Shown in pieces: positions 34,201-43,829 of a stretch of 64,000 nucleotides of DNA. The DNA is taken from contig JANBVO010000001.1 of NCBI GenBank assembly GCA_030052745.1, positions 2,046,001-2,110,000 on the forward strand, in the 5' to 3' direction. The translations under genes were made by a program, and so were the position numbers. The stretch is from Pleurostoma richardsiae. Lineage: Eukaryota; Ascomycota; Sordariomycetes; Calosphaeriales; Pleurostomataceae. Each line of letters opens with the position of its first letter. Positions within the stretch are counted from its first letter, which is position 1. The notes under the pieces are model-generated. The model saw only the letters and a program-made list of their open reading frames with translations. It was not told the DNA's origin and made no database searches.

Positions 34201-36590
34201 CGTCCTCACGGAGCACCTTCTCCGGCCAAGATTTTGTCGGCATCCTATTGGTGAATATTTCCCCTGGTCGTCGACGGTCCCTCCTATCAATCTCGATCTG
34301 GCGAGACAGCGCTATAAGAGGCAACATGCCACTTTTTAAACATTCACACTTGGGCTATCATAATGTCACCCGCTTATACGAAGCCGGAGCTGACGCGTTG
34401 CTCGGCTTGACCGGGAGCCTTGTTGCGGTCCTCGACGCGGCGATCTCCCGGGGAGCCGCCCGGTCGTTTTCCATGTCTGCCGGTGCCCATACATCAGCGC
34501 CGGGCGAGGAGGACCGCCGCCGCCGCCGCCTCCTTCAAGCTGTCACCAACCACCACCATTGAAGCTGTCGCAACTCCGCCGTTCACAGGGACTGCCACGC
34601 TGCAGAATAGACGAGCTGAATGCTGCTGCTGCTACTACTACTGCTGCTACTACTACTACTCTCTGCGAGGCGCAGAAACGATAACGCACTCACCAAAAGC
34701 AGCATTCCCCTTTGCGGGTGCAAGAGATACGCTAGACTTGCATCTCTTGTGGTTATAATCAATCACACTCACGTCATGTTCGTCTCATTATTGCTGACCC
34801 CGCTCGCAGGGCTCGACCAAACGAGCTCGCTCGCTGCGGACAGTGTAGCGTCGTCTGGCATGCTGCTTTCGATAACACAGTCACCTGTCATGCAGGCATC
34901 GACAGCCTCTGCGCCCGCTCCTTGCCGTTACAGCCTCCGGTGGATGCGCCGAAGTGCGCCGTCTATTAGCGAATGGCTGGCTGGCCCGCCCTCTTTGTCC
35001 TCTCCAGTGAGAAGGATGGAGGTGGAGGCGTGGCACCAACCATGCAGCGGCCACTATCTTCGCCTATAGACCGTCGCCGGCGCGGATTGAGAATATCGAA
35101 ATCTTGCAGGCTAGGCAGTTCCCCCCGGCAGCTAAGCAGGACGGCAAATGACGAGCGACGATGCCGGCTCTCGAGATAAGAACGCGCCGAGGAAACGCGT
35201 GTCCCACCACCCCTTCGTGAACGGCTTCTCTTCAGCCCTTTGCCTTTCCCTGCAGGAAGGATGAGCGGCCGGTGGATGGCAAATTGCTCCCAGCCTCCCA
35301 ATGATCGGTTTGCGATGGCTGCCCGATAGTTTTGCCCAGACCAGTACAGAGTACGGAGTACGTACTAGGGAGCCGCTACCTCGCTGACCGTACCATACTG
35401 TGAAACAGCGCCGGCTCTCTTGCCCAATTTCCGACCGGTCAGGGTCCAGGAGACGGTGTCGGCCGGATCAAGAAACTCGTTGTGCCCGGCTTTTTGACCG
35501 ACCTCGCTGTCCAACCAAACGGCGGGAAGCTGGCAATGCGGCACGACGGCCGGTGCATCTAATTGGGGGGAATTGGGATACCCTACTTGCTCGACCTGCA
35601 CCTCGTCATTGGGAACTTGGGACTTGGGAAGGGGTAGGAGGGGGCTTGGAGGTCCCGCTAATTAGACGTTAGGTCCGAAAGAGGAGGCGAAAAAGACCGG
35701 GGGCCCAACCCGCGATGTTAGCCAGGTAGGAAAACAAGGAAAAATTCGCATGCGAGGGAGGATGCCACTTTCGAAATTGCCGTCCCACGCTGCGAGAATG
35801 CCATTTCCTTCGCGGGGTGGGGCGGCTTGCGAGTGACCAGGTCGAATCAAGGCGGGCCCTCTCCTCCTCCTTACCGTCATTCTTTGAGCGCGGCGCCCGC
35901 GTGTCTCCTTGTGTGATTGTGCGGAGGCGACAAGAGGCGAGCCGTTGTGAAATGCCAGGGGGGGCGCCAATGCAATGACTCTGCGGACGGGACGGTCATT
36001 TTGGCGTACCCTACGTACCTCACGTACAGTGACATGCAGGGCCCTTTTCTGTTCCGTAGAATCGGAGAACCCTTCCCCCCTTCCTCCTTTTGCGGGCTGG
36101 ACCCTTGGGTGATGGATGGACAAACAAACAACCCCCTTCCGCAGTCCCCCCTGCCGCAGTCCTCCGACCTCTGGGGAACCACGCGTAATGCATCCGTCAC
36201 TAGAGGGGCGGCACTTGACAAGAAAGGTCGCAGAGCTGCGTGCCAGACGGGCGGGCGGGCGGGCTCCGTCACTCCTGATTCGAGGGCATCGATCTCCTTG
36301 TTCAATAAACTCCTCAACTGTCTCTACATGAAGGGGATGGCTAGGTGGCCATGAGACCTCCCTCCCTTAAGCAATAGCAAATGCTCAGACTAATGGTCCT
36401 ACGGTCCGTTAACGAACCCCTAATGTGCCGATCGGAAACGCCAAAGTAGGAATAACAATGCATGCCGGCCCGATGGTTGCGTGTAGACAGCCACACACAC
36501 TCGCCGTGTCTACTCTCCCTCTGTGATGTCCTCGTCCAGCCCACTGCCCCGTAGGTGACCGACCGTCTTAGGCAAAGGTGAACTTCTCCA
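28224..36590. other. 8.4-kb stretch with no recognisable gene
   Basis: This is the longest gap in the window. It lies between the 5' end of the Nrg1-like gene and the 3' end of PRP31. The first part, to about 28900, is likely promoter and leader of the C2H2 gene. Beyond it I found open frames of 130-270 codons on both strands (for example 31120-31707 plus, 31893-32702 minus, 32871-33548 minus, 34080-34562 plus). They overlap, lack domains, and show no intron signals joining them. A CCAAT word in reverse (ATTGG) sits at 31120, upstream of a pyrimidine-rich stretch (31390-31520) that resembles a fungal leader. Also present are a trinucleotide repeat at 34620-34662 and GTACGGAGTAC-type words near 32100 and 35345. 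No transposon features are seen. Confidence 0.5.
34620..34662. repeat. CTG/CTA trinucleotide repeat
   Basis: A run of mixed CTG and CTA units, about fourteen in all, read directly from the sequence. A shorter GCC run lies about 100 bases upstream (34515-34531). It is outside any recognised gene. Confidence 0.85.
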
Positions 36591-38625
36591 TCACTTCGTC
36601 GCGCCCGTGTCCACCCGCTTCGCGGGCGGCAGCGCCGGCTTCTTGAAGACCCCATCACCGCCGCTGCCGCCGCCTCCGCCTCCACCCCCGATCTGCGTGA
36701 ATGACCCGCCCTTGAACCACCGGTCCTCCTCCTCCTTGCGCTTACGCTTGAGCTCCGCCTGGACCTTGGGGTCGACCAGCTCGAGGCCCTGCACGGGCGT
36801 GAACGACAGCGACGACACGGTGCCGCCGCCGCCGAGCGTCGTGCCCACCCCGGACGTCCGCAGGCCCCGGCCCCGGAGGTCCAGGTTGCCGGCGCCGGCG
36901 CCGCGCAGCGACGAGGCGGAGCCGCCGGTCACGGAGCTGGCGAGGCCGCCCCAGCCCTTGTTCTTCTGGCTGAGCTTGGCGCGCGTGCGGGCGTCGACCT
37001 GCAGGCCCCTGACGCGGCCCTCGCCGCCCTGGCCGATCATGCCCAGCCCGGCGGTCGAGTCGCCCGTGCCGTAGCCGACCTCCTTCTCCTCCCTGCCGAA
37101 GGCCATGCGGTTCTGCGCCTTGCGCAGGTCCGTCATGGCCACGGCCTCCTTGGCCTTGCGCGCGCGCCGGCCGCCGCGCTTCCGGCTGGGCTTGTCGTCG
37201 GGGACGGGCAGCGCGCGCTGGCCCTTGTTCAGCGGCTTCTCCTGCAGCTTGTCGATGCGCTCCAGGCACTGCGCGCGCAGCTCCTCGCCCGTCGAGCCGT
37301 CCGGGCTGGAGTGGATGCGGTCGATGCGCGCGGCCAGCACGAGCTTCGCGGAGACGATGCGCATGGCCTGCTTCTTCTGGTCGCTCGGCACGCTGCGGAT
37401 GATGGGCGAGTGGAAGAGGAACCCCTGCTGCCTCACCCCGACGTTGGTGGCCAGCGCGCTGCTCCGCTGCTTCCTCGACCCATAGGCGGCGATGTTGCAG
37501 GCAGGCGTCTTGGACAGGTTGGTGAGGCCGCCAGCCGCGTTGAGCAGCTGCGCGGCGGTCAGGGAACCGACCAGCACCGTCAGGTTCGGTGCGAAGATGT
37601 TCATCCGCGACTGCACGTACTCCGTCAGGGTCTTCTTGGCCTTGTCGAGGTTAATGAGCATCAGACACGCTTGGATGACGCGCTCCAGCTCCTCCGGCGA
37701 CATCTCGCGGCCCTTGGTCTGAGTCGCCTCGACGGTGACGATCATGAGCGAGGGGCCGTCCAGCACGGACTTGAGCGTCTGGCCCAGCGGGTTATCAGTC
37801 TTGGTCGGGAGCGCCTTGATATTCTCTGTGGTGAAGGGGCCATTGCCGATAATAGCAACGACCTTTGCGAACTCGACGGGATCTGTAATGAGCGTCTCCA
37901 ATTCTGGGAATCTTGTCGAGTAATGATCGCGGATACTGGAGGGGAGTTGTTAGCACTGATTCACTCCGACGTAGAGCCCACCTCAGGGCAATATACCACT
38001 TGAAAATGCACTTCCTGGGATTTACTCACAATTTGTGTACTAATATGACCTCGGAGTCTATCAACTGCGACAGGCTGTTCGACTGGGTCAGGAGGTGGTA
38101 GGCCGGGTTGTCCTCGACATTGCCCACATCATGCGCCAGCGGGGCTTGCTGAAACTCCTTTATCTTCTATAGAATCGGTCCCAAATAACTGTCAGGGCTG
38201 GTTCGTCCGAGAGAGAGATGTAAACGCTTCAATCTTATGGAGGAACAGGGGAACGAGAGAAGGTTGGAAGGGGACAGGAGAGGGGCATGGATACTAACCT
38301 CAAGTACTGGTTCCAGCGTCTTCCATAGACTTGCTACGCTAGCGACGTCGCGGACCCCTCCAAGCTGCATCTTCTCTACCCTGGCCTTGGTCTCCTCTGG
38401 GTCCTCGGCAGCCTCTGCGCCGTTGGCCGTGCCACTCATGTCCTCGTCTTCATCTTCGGCTTCTTCATCGCCGTTGGCCTCGTCCATGTCGACATCGCCA
38501 TTGGCGCGCGGTGCTACAGGCGGAGCTGCACCGAGCAGGTCGTGGCCCTCATCTTGGCGGTCCTCACCCGCCTCTGAGCCCGAGTCTTCGAAGTCCTGGA
38601 GGAGCTCGTCCACGAGAGTCGACAT
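36591..38625 (-). CDS. PRP31: U4/U6 snRNP-associated splicing factor PRP31
   Basis: Prp31 binds the U4 snRNA k-turn together with Snu13 and is needed to assemble the U4/U6.U5 tri-snRNP. There are three exons, 38299-38625, 38030-38166 and 36591-37935, giving 602 residues. After an acidic N-terminus comes the NOSIC region (KIKEFQQAPLAHDVGN, then LLTQSNSLSQLIDSEVILVH and KFIRDHYSTRFPELETLI). The Nop domain follows, with ILAP-type segment RMNIFAPNLTVLVGSLTAAQ, then LLNAAGGLTNLSKTPACNIA, and GFLFHSPIIRSVPSDQKKQA. The basic KPSRKRGGRRARKAKE stretch and the rest of the Prp31 C-terminal domain (QNRMAFGREEKEVGYGTGD, GLGMIGQGG) complete it. A polyglycine run lies near the C-terminus. Introns are 132 and 94 bp. 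Its start faces that of CLF1 across 531 bp. Confidence 0.98.
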
Positions 38626-39156
38626 CTTTCTCCGTTAGCCTGTCGGCTTGTTTGACTCGTCGGTCAATATCCGTGGTGTAACCAGAGCCTCCTAGTCTCA
38701 AAGAAAGAAAAGAAAAGGCCCTTGTGCTCCCGTCCTTCAGCTGCGTCCCCAGTTGCGTAAAGAGATTGTCGGTGGCGGACGTAGGTGCGGCGTCGAGAAG
38801 TGTTATCGCCAGTCGCGTGTCAGAAGAAGGCGTTGGAAAAAGTTAAGGCAGAGCTGGTGAGGCTGGTGCTGAGTGGGGCTGCTTATCGATACGCCACAGC
38901 TTTATTTACTCGACTTTTGGTCACGTGGCTCAAAAATCCAAGCTCCAGGCCTTCGTGAGATGAATGCGACTTTGCCTCATCGCCCTTTCAGGATTTCGCC
39001 GTCTTCACCCCATTGAATCTCGTTCTCGGACACGGGCTTGCATTGTTTGTGATCGCTGCACACAGCTGCAGTATAGGCGAACTGGTGCTGCCCGAAAGAC
39101 CCCAGGTTATTGTATTCACAGACGCCGCGGCTCATCTGAGCTGAACAGCAGACGCT
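38626..39156. promoter_or_regulatory. shared divergent promoter of PRP31 and CLF1
   Basis: These 531 bases separate the start codons of two spliceosome genes transcribed away from each other. A perfect CACGTG E-box (38922-38927, within TCACGTGGC) and a TATCGATA palindrome (38884-38891) sit about 35 bp apart near the middle. No TATA box is obvious on either side. That the two genes share regulation is an inference from the arrangement. Confidence 0.6.
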
Positions 39157-41282
39157 ATGGACAAGGCGCGAGGCCCTCCCCGGGTCAAGAACAAGGCCGC
39201 ATCTGAGATACAGATCTCAGGTAAGTTACAGGAACCCCCGCCATCAATCATTGCGATGAGTGCCTTTTGCTGACCAGATGTGCAGCCGAACAGCTCCTAA
39301 GGGAAGCCGTCGACCGGCAGGAGGTCGCGCTCCAGGCGCCGACGCAGCGCTTCGCTGACCTCGAGGAGCTGCACGAGTACCAGGGCCGCAAGCGGCGCGA
39401 GTTCGAGGACTACATCCGGCGCAACCGGGTGAGCCTGAAGCCATGGCTGCAGTACGCGACCTGGGAGCTGGAGCAGAAGGAGTTCGCGCGGGCCCGCTCC
39501 GTCTTCGAGCGCGCGCTCGACTCCCACCCCAGCAACGTGATCCTCTGGTCCAAGTACGTCGACAGCGAGATCCGCAACCGCAACATCGCGCACGCCCGCA
39601 ACCTGCTGGACCGCGCCGTCACCCGCCTCCCGCGCGTCGACAAGCTGTGGTACAAGTATGTCTACGTCGAGGAGACGCTGGGCAACTTCGCCGGGCTGCG
39701 CCAGGTGTTCGCCCGGTGGATGTCCTGGGAGCCGGACAAGACGGCGTGGATGGCGTGGATCAAGTTCGAGAAGCGCTACGGCGAGTACGACAGGGCGCGG
39801 GAGATCTTCCAGCGCTTTGTCACGGTGCATCCGGAGCCGAAGAGCTGGATCAAGTGGGCGGAGTTCGAGGAAGAGTTTGGCACGAGTGATATGGTCCGCG
39901 AGGTCTTCCAGACGGCCATCGAGTCTCTGGGCGACGAGTTCGTCGACGAGAGTCTCTTCATTGCATACGCACAGTACGAGGCAAAGCTGAAGGACTATGA
40001 GCGCGCTCGCGCCATCTACAAGTTCGGCCTAGACAATCTGCCGCGGTCGAAATCTATGCGCCTGCATAAGAAATACACCACGTTCGAGAAGCAGTTCGGC
40101 GACAGAGAAGGGGTGGAAGATGTTGTCCTTTCCAAGCGCAGAGTGTACTACGAGGAGCAAGTCAAAGAGCAGCCGAAGAACTACGATATATGGTTTGACT
40201 ATGCCCGCCTTGAGGAGACGTCCGGGGACGTAGACCGGATCAGAGAGGTCTATGAGAAGGCCGTGGCTCAAGTCCCTCCCACGCAGGAGAAGAGGCATTG
40301 GAGACGATACATCTATCTGTGGATCTTCTACGCCATATGGGAGGAGCTGGAGGCGAAGGACATTGAGCGCGCGCGGCAGATCTACGACACATGTCTAAAC
40401 CTAATACCGCACAAGCACTTCACGTTCGCCAAGGTGTGGCTGCACAAGGCCACCTTCGAGATCCGCCAGGGCCAGCTGACGACGGCGCGCAAGGTCCTGG
40501 GCCGGGCCATCGGCATGTGCCCCAAGGACAAGCTGTTCAAGGGCTACATCGAGCTGGAGCAGAAGCTGTACGAGTTCGAGCGGTGCCGCAAGCTGTACGA
40601 GAAGCACATCATGTATAACCCGGCCAACTGCCAGACGTGGATCAAGTGGGCGGAGCTGGAGCGCGGGCTCGACGACCTGGACCGCACGCGCAGCATCTTC
40701 GAGCTGGCCATCGGCCAGCCGGTGCTGGACATGCCCGAGGTGGTCTGGAAGGCGTACATCGACTTCGAGGAGGAGGAGGGCGAGTACGAGCGGACACGGG
40801 CGCTGTACGAGCGGCTGCTGGAGAAGGCGGACCACCCCAAGGTCTGGATCAGCTACGCGCAGTTCGAGATCAACGTCCCGGAGGGCGAGGACGAAGAGGA
40901 GGAGGCCGAAGAAGAAGAAGAAGAGGAGCGGCCGGTCAGCGAGGAGGCCAAGGCGCGGGCGCGCAGGGTGTTCGAGCGGGCGCACGCGCGCATGAAGGAC
41001 CGGGAGCTCAAGGCGGAGCGGGTGTCGCTGCTCAACGCGTGGCTGGCGTTCGAGAAGACGCACGGGTCGGCCGCGGACGTGGACAAGATCCAGCGGCAGA
41101 TGCCGCGCAAGACCAAGAAGCGGCGGCGGCTGGAGGACGACACGTGGGAGGAGTACGTCGACTACGTGTTCCCGGCCGACGACCAGCAGACGCAGGACCT
41201 GTCGAAGCTGCTGGCGATGGCGCAGGCGTGGAAGCAGCAGGAGGGGGGGGCTGGCGGGCCTGCCGGCGCAGCCGGGAACTGA
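39157..41282 (+). CDS. CLF1: pre-mRNA splicing factor CLF1 / Syf3 (crooked neck-like)
   Basis: A HAT-repeat scaffold of the Prp19/NTC complex that holds the catalytic spliceosome together. There are two exons, 39157-39220 and 39286-41282, with a 65-bp phase-1 intron near the start, giving 686 residues. The opening [20 protein letters not shown] and the block [19 protein letters not shown] are characteristic of the family. Half-a-TPR (HAT) repeats then run almost to the end, with the recurring W-x2-YA/W-x-KWAEFE and R-A-R-x-IFE/YE pattern, for example [13 protein letters not shown] and [20 protein letters not shown]. An acidic Glu-rich insert near residue 545 splits the last repeats. The tail ends in a Gly/Ala-rich stretch. 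Length matches yeast Clf1 and metazoan crooked neck. Confidence 0.98.
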
Positions 41283-43829
41283 TGGGGATGATGGGATGTT
41301 TAGCGCGAGCATCTACTGTTGTATTCTTACTGGTGTTCACTTATCAAGCCTTTCTGATACCGGCGCATAACTAGGTATTCTAGGCGGGAAGAGAATAGGA
41401 ACATCCCTTCAAGATGCTGAGTCACGTGTAAGTTGAACATGAGTGGCACTCTCGCGGGCCGCTACTGATGCAACCCATCGATCGAACGAATCCTCTAAAG
41501 CATCACCGGAGCGTTTCTTCCTGCGCGGGCGGGCACGGCATGAACGGAGCTTCGGCAGTCTCGCTGTCCGATCTTCAGCGAACAAATCTCGGTCCCGATC
41601 GACGACACGCAGTCAGCAGCGACGGGAGGGTCGGTGTGGTTCTGGTCTGGCTGGCCCCACCGCATCAGGACCCCCAAACCCCACTGTGTCGAGTCGCCAA
41701 GGCGCTTCGTCCCGGACCCTGTTTTGCTTGTTCCTTCTTTGTTCAAACGGCTCAGGGACGTCGGTCAACAGTCTTGGCAGGTCAACTTCACCTCTGACAA
41801 GACCAAGGACAAACAACACATTGGAGACGAAAGAATATTCTTGAGATCCCATTCTAAGCATTTCAGCGAAAAGATTCCCCTCCGCACGGTCCTCCTACAT
41901 ACTTCGGGCGCAGGAACGGGGGCGCGGGAGATATCCCTCATGATGTCATGGCGACCTGCACGCCTGCCAAGCTTTCCCTCTCCCACCCTCGTGGCCCCGG
42001 CGCCGCCGCGCCATGGGCTGGGCTGGGCAAAAGAGGGAAGCAGGGATACCTGTAATCCGTAGATCCGGGCCCCTCTTGACGGAACGTCAGGCCAGGAAGA
42101 CGCAAAGGTCGGTCGCGTAGATTGGGTCAAGGGGAGGGAGGGGCGTTGTGACACCGCATGAAACGAAAGTCGTGTCCAGTTTATACTGCTGCTGCCACCG
42201 GGCCGTCTAACTAGGTACCCAGCAAAACGGAAATAACAAGAGGTTGAAACCCCGAACCGAGCGTCGTCATCACCCATGGGAAGTCGTAAAGGAGAGAGTA
42301 GGTCGTGTAGGGAAACAATGAGAAAAGCCATTCTTCGTCCCTTCGTTGGTTCATGCCCACCCCTCCAATCTGCACGCACTAATTCACCGTCATCACCCTG
42401 CATATCAGGGCGGGCTGGCGGCAATTCCCCCCATCCATCCTTGCCATCCCATCCATCTCCGTTCCACGCGCCCGCAGGGCCCGGAAACATCCTATCTTTC
42501 TTCCCTCATCCCAGCCTCGCCCTAACATCGACGCACTTCCGCCGCTCTCACCGCATGTTTCTGGTCTGACTGCCCCGCACCCGTGTGCCACAGAGGTTTC
42601 TCGAGTAGCCACACCCAGACGCATCATCAAGCGGATGCCGAATCGGCGCCGCGAGACAGTGACAACCAGGCTTGCAAAGAGGTGGGACAAGGCAGATTCA
42701 GAAACAGCGCGGTGACAGTGACATCCATCACCCCCTCCGCGTTTGAGAAGTACGTAGTCGTAATAAGTGGTTTAGAAAGGAATTAAAAAGGAACAAATAG
42801 GAAAACAAGAAGGGTAAAAGACCAACATTCCATAACCCGATATCAGTCCAGAGACATACCTTGCATGATAAACCGCCATCCATCCCTGCCAGCCTGCACT
42901 CATCCCGGAGCCTCCCCGTTCGTCAACATCCACCCCCGTCACCAACCAACCAACCCAAACCCCCCGCTTCTCGTTTCGTCTTTTCCGATCCGATCGTAAG
43001 GGCGAGGTTGTGTGAGGCGAAAAAAGAGGGTATTTAGCGCACCGGCATGACGCGCGCGCCCACCGGCCGGGATAAATGCTACTAAAAAAGCGCAAGCCCC
43101 CCTGGCAAGCCGTACGTGTCTCTGCCGTCGGGATTCGGCAGCCTTGCTTCATGCGAAGAAGCGTACGGGAGGGGGGAGTGGCTAGTTTAGCGGACGCATG
43201 GCCCAGGCCGAGGCGGGAGAACACGACGTCTAGCCGGTGAACCCTCTTCGCTCCTCTTTTTCTTGTCTAGGTCTCGGTAGATTTGGCTTTAGTGGCGGCG
43301 ACGGTCTGTCACGATCAGGGGTGGATCTAATTAGTATTTATACGATCCAGAATGCAAGTTCTTGAGTTCGAAAAGAGAAAGGGAAGAACGCCAGGCAGAC
43401 AAAAGGCATGTTCTGTTCTATCTCTGTGGTGAAAAGGCAAAAAAGGGAGTAACGACAGGGGAGAAGGCGAGAGAAGCGGTGTGACGTAGCGCCCGTCCAA
43501 GCAGCGTCGGCCGCGGCGGCGTAGGAGTGATGGAGGAAAGCAGCAGCGTCGAAGCAGAGCTCGCTCGGGTCTTCTCGATCCCGTCCGCAGAACCCCCCAA
43601 AAGCAGTCCCCGTTGCGCCGTTTTATGTATATCCCAATCGTCGTGTGCGTCATAACAGTCGTAAAAGGCTTTTTGGAAGGGGTTGAGGCAGATGTTCGGA
43701 TACGGTGATGGTGAAGAGGTGTCGGGTGCGGGCTGGCCACACGCCAGGCACCGAGGAGAGAATGGAACAGGAGGAGGGGGACTGGTGAAGGGCTGACCGT
43801 ACATGTTGTTGCGGAGAGAGCATCCTCTT
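41283..43829. other. convergent region between CLF1 and the DUF3824 gene
   Basis: About 2.5 kb between two stop codons. A second TCACGTG word lies near 41422, just after the CLF1 stop. Several open frames of 80-240 codons occur on both strands (for example 41765-42490 minus), but they overlap and carry no recognisable domain. No RNA gene, repeat or mobile element is recognised. Confidence 0.55.

Noticed and set aside
40401-41312. 303-codon minus-strand frame
   Set aside because: Antisense shadow of CLF1, with a Leu/Arg-rich composition that mirrors its Glu- and Gln-rich codons.
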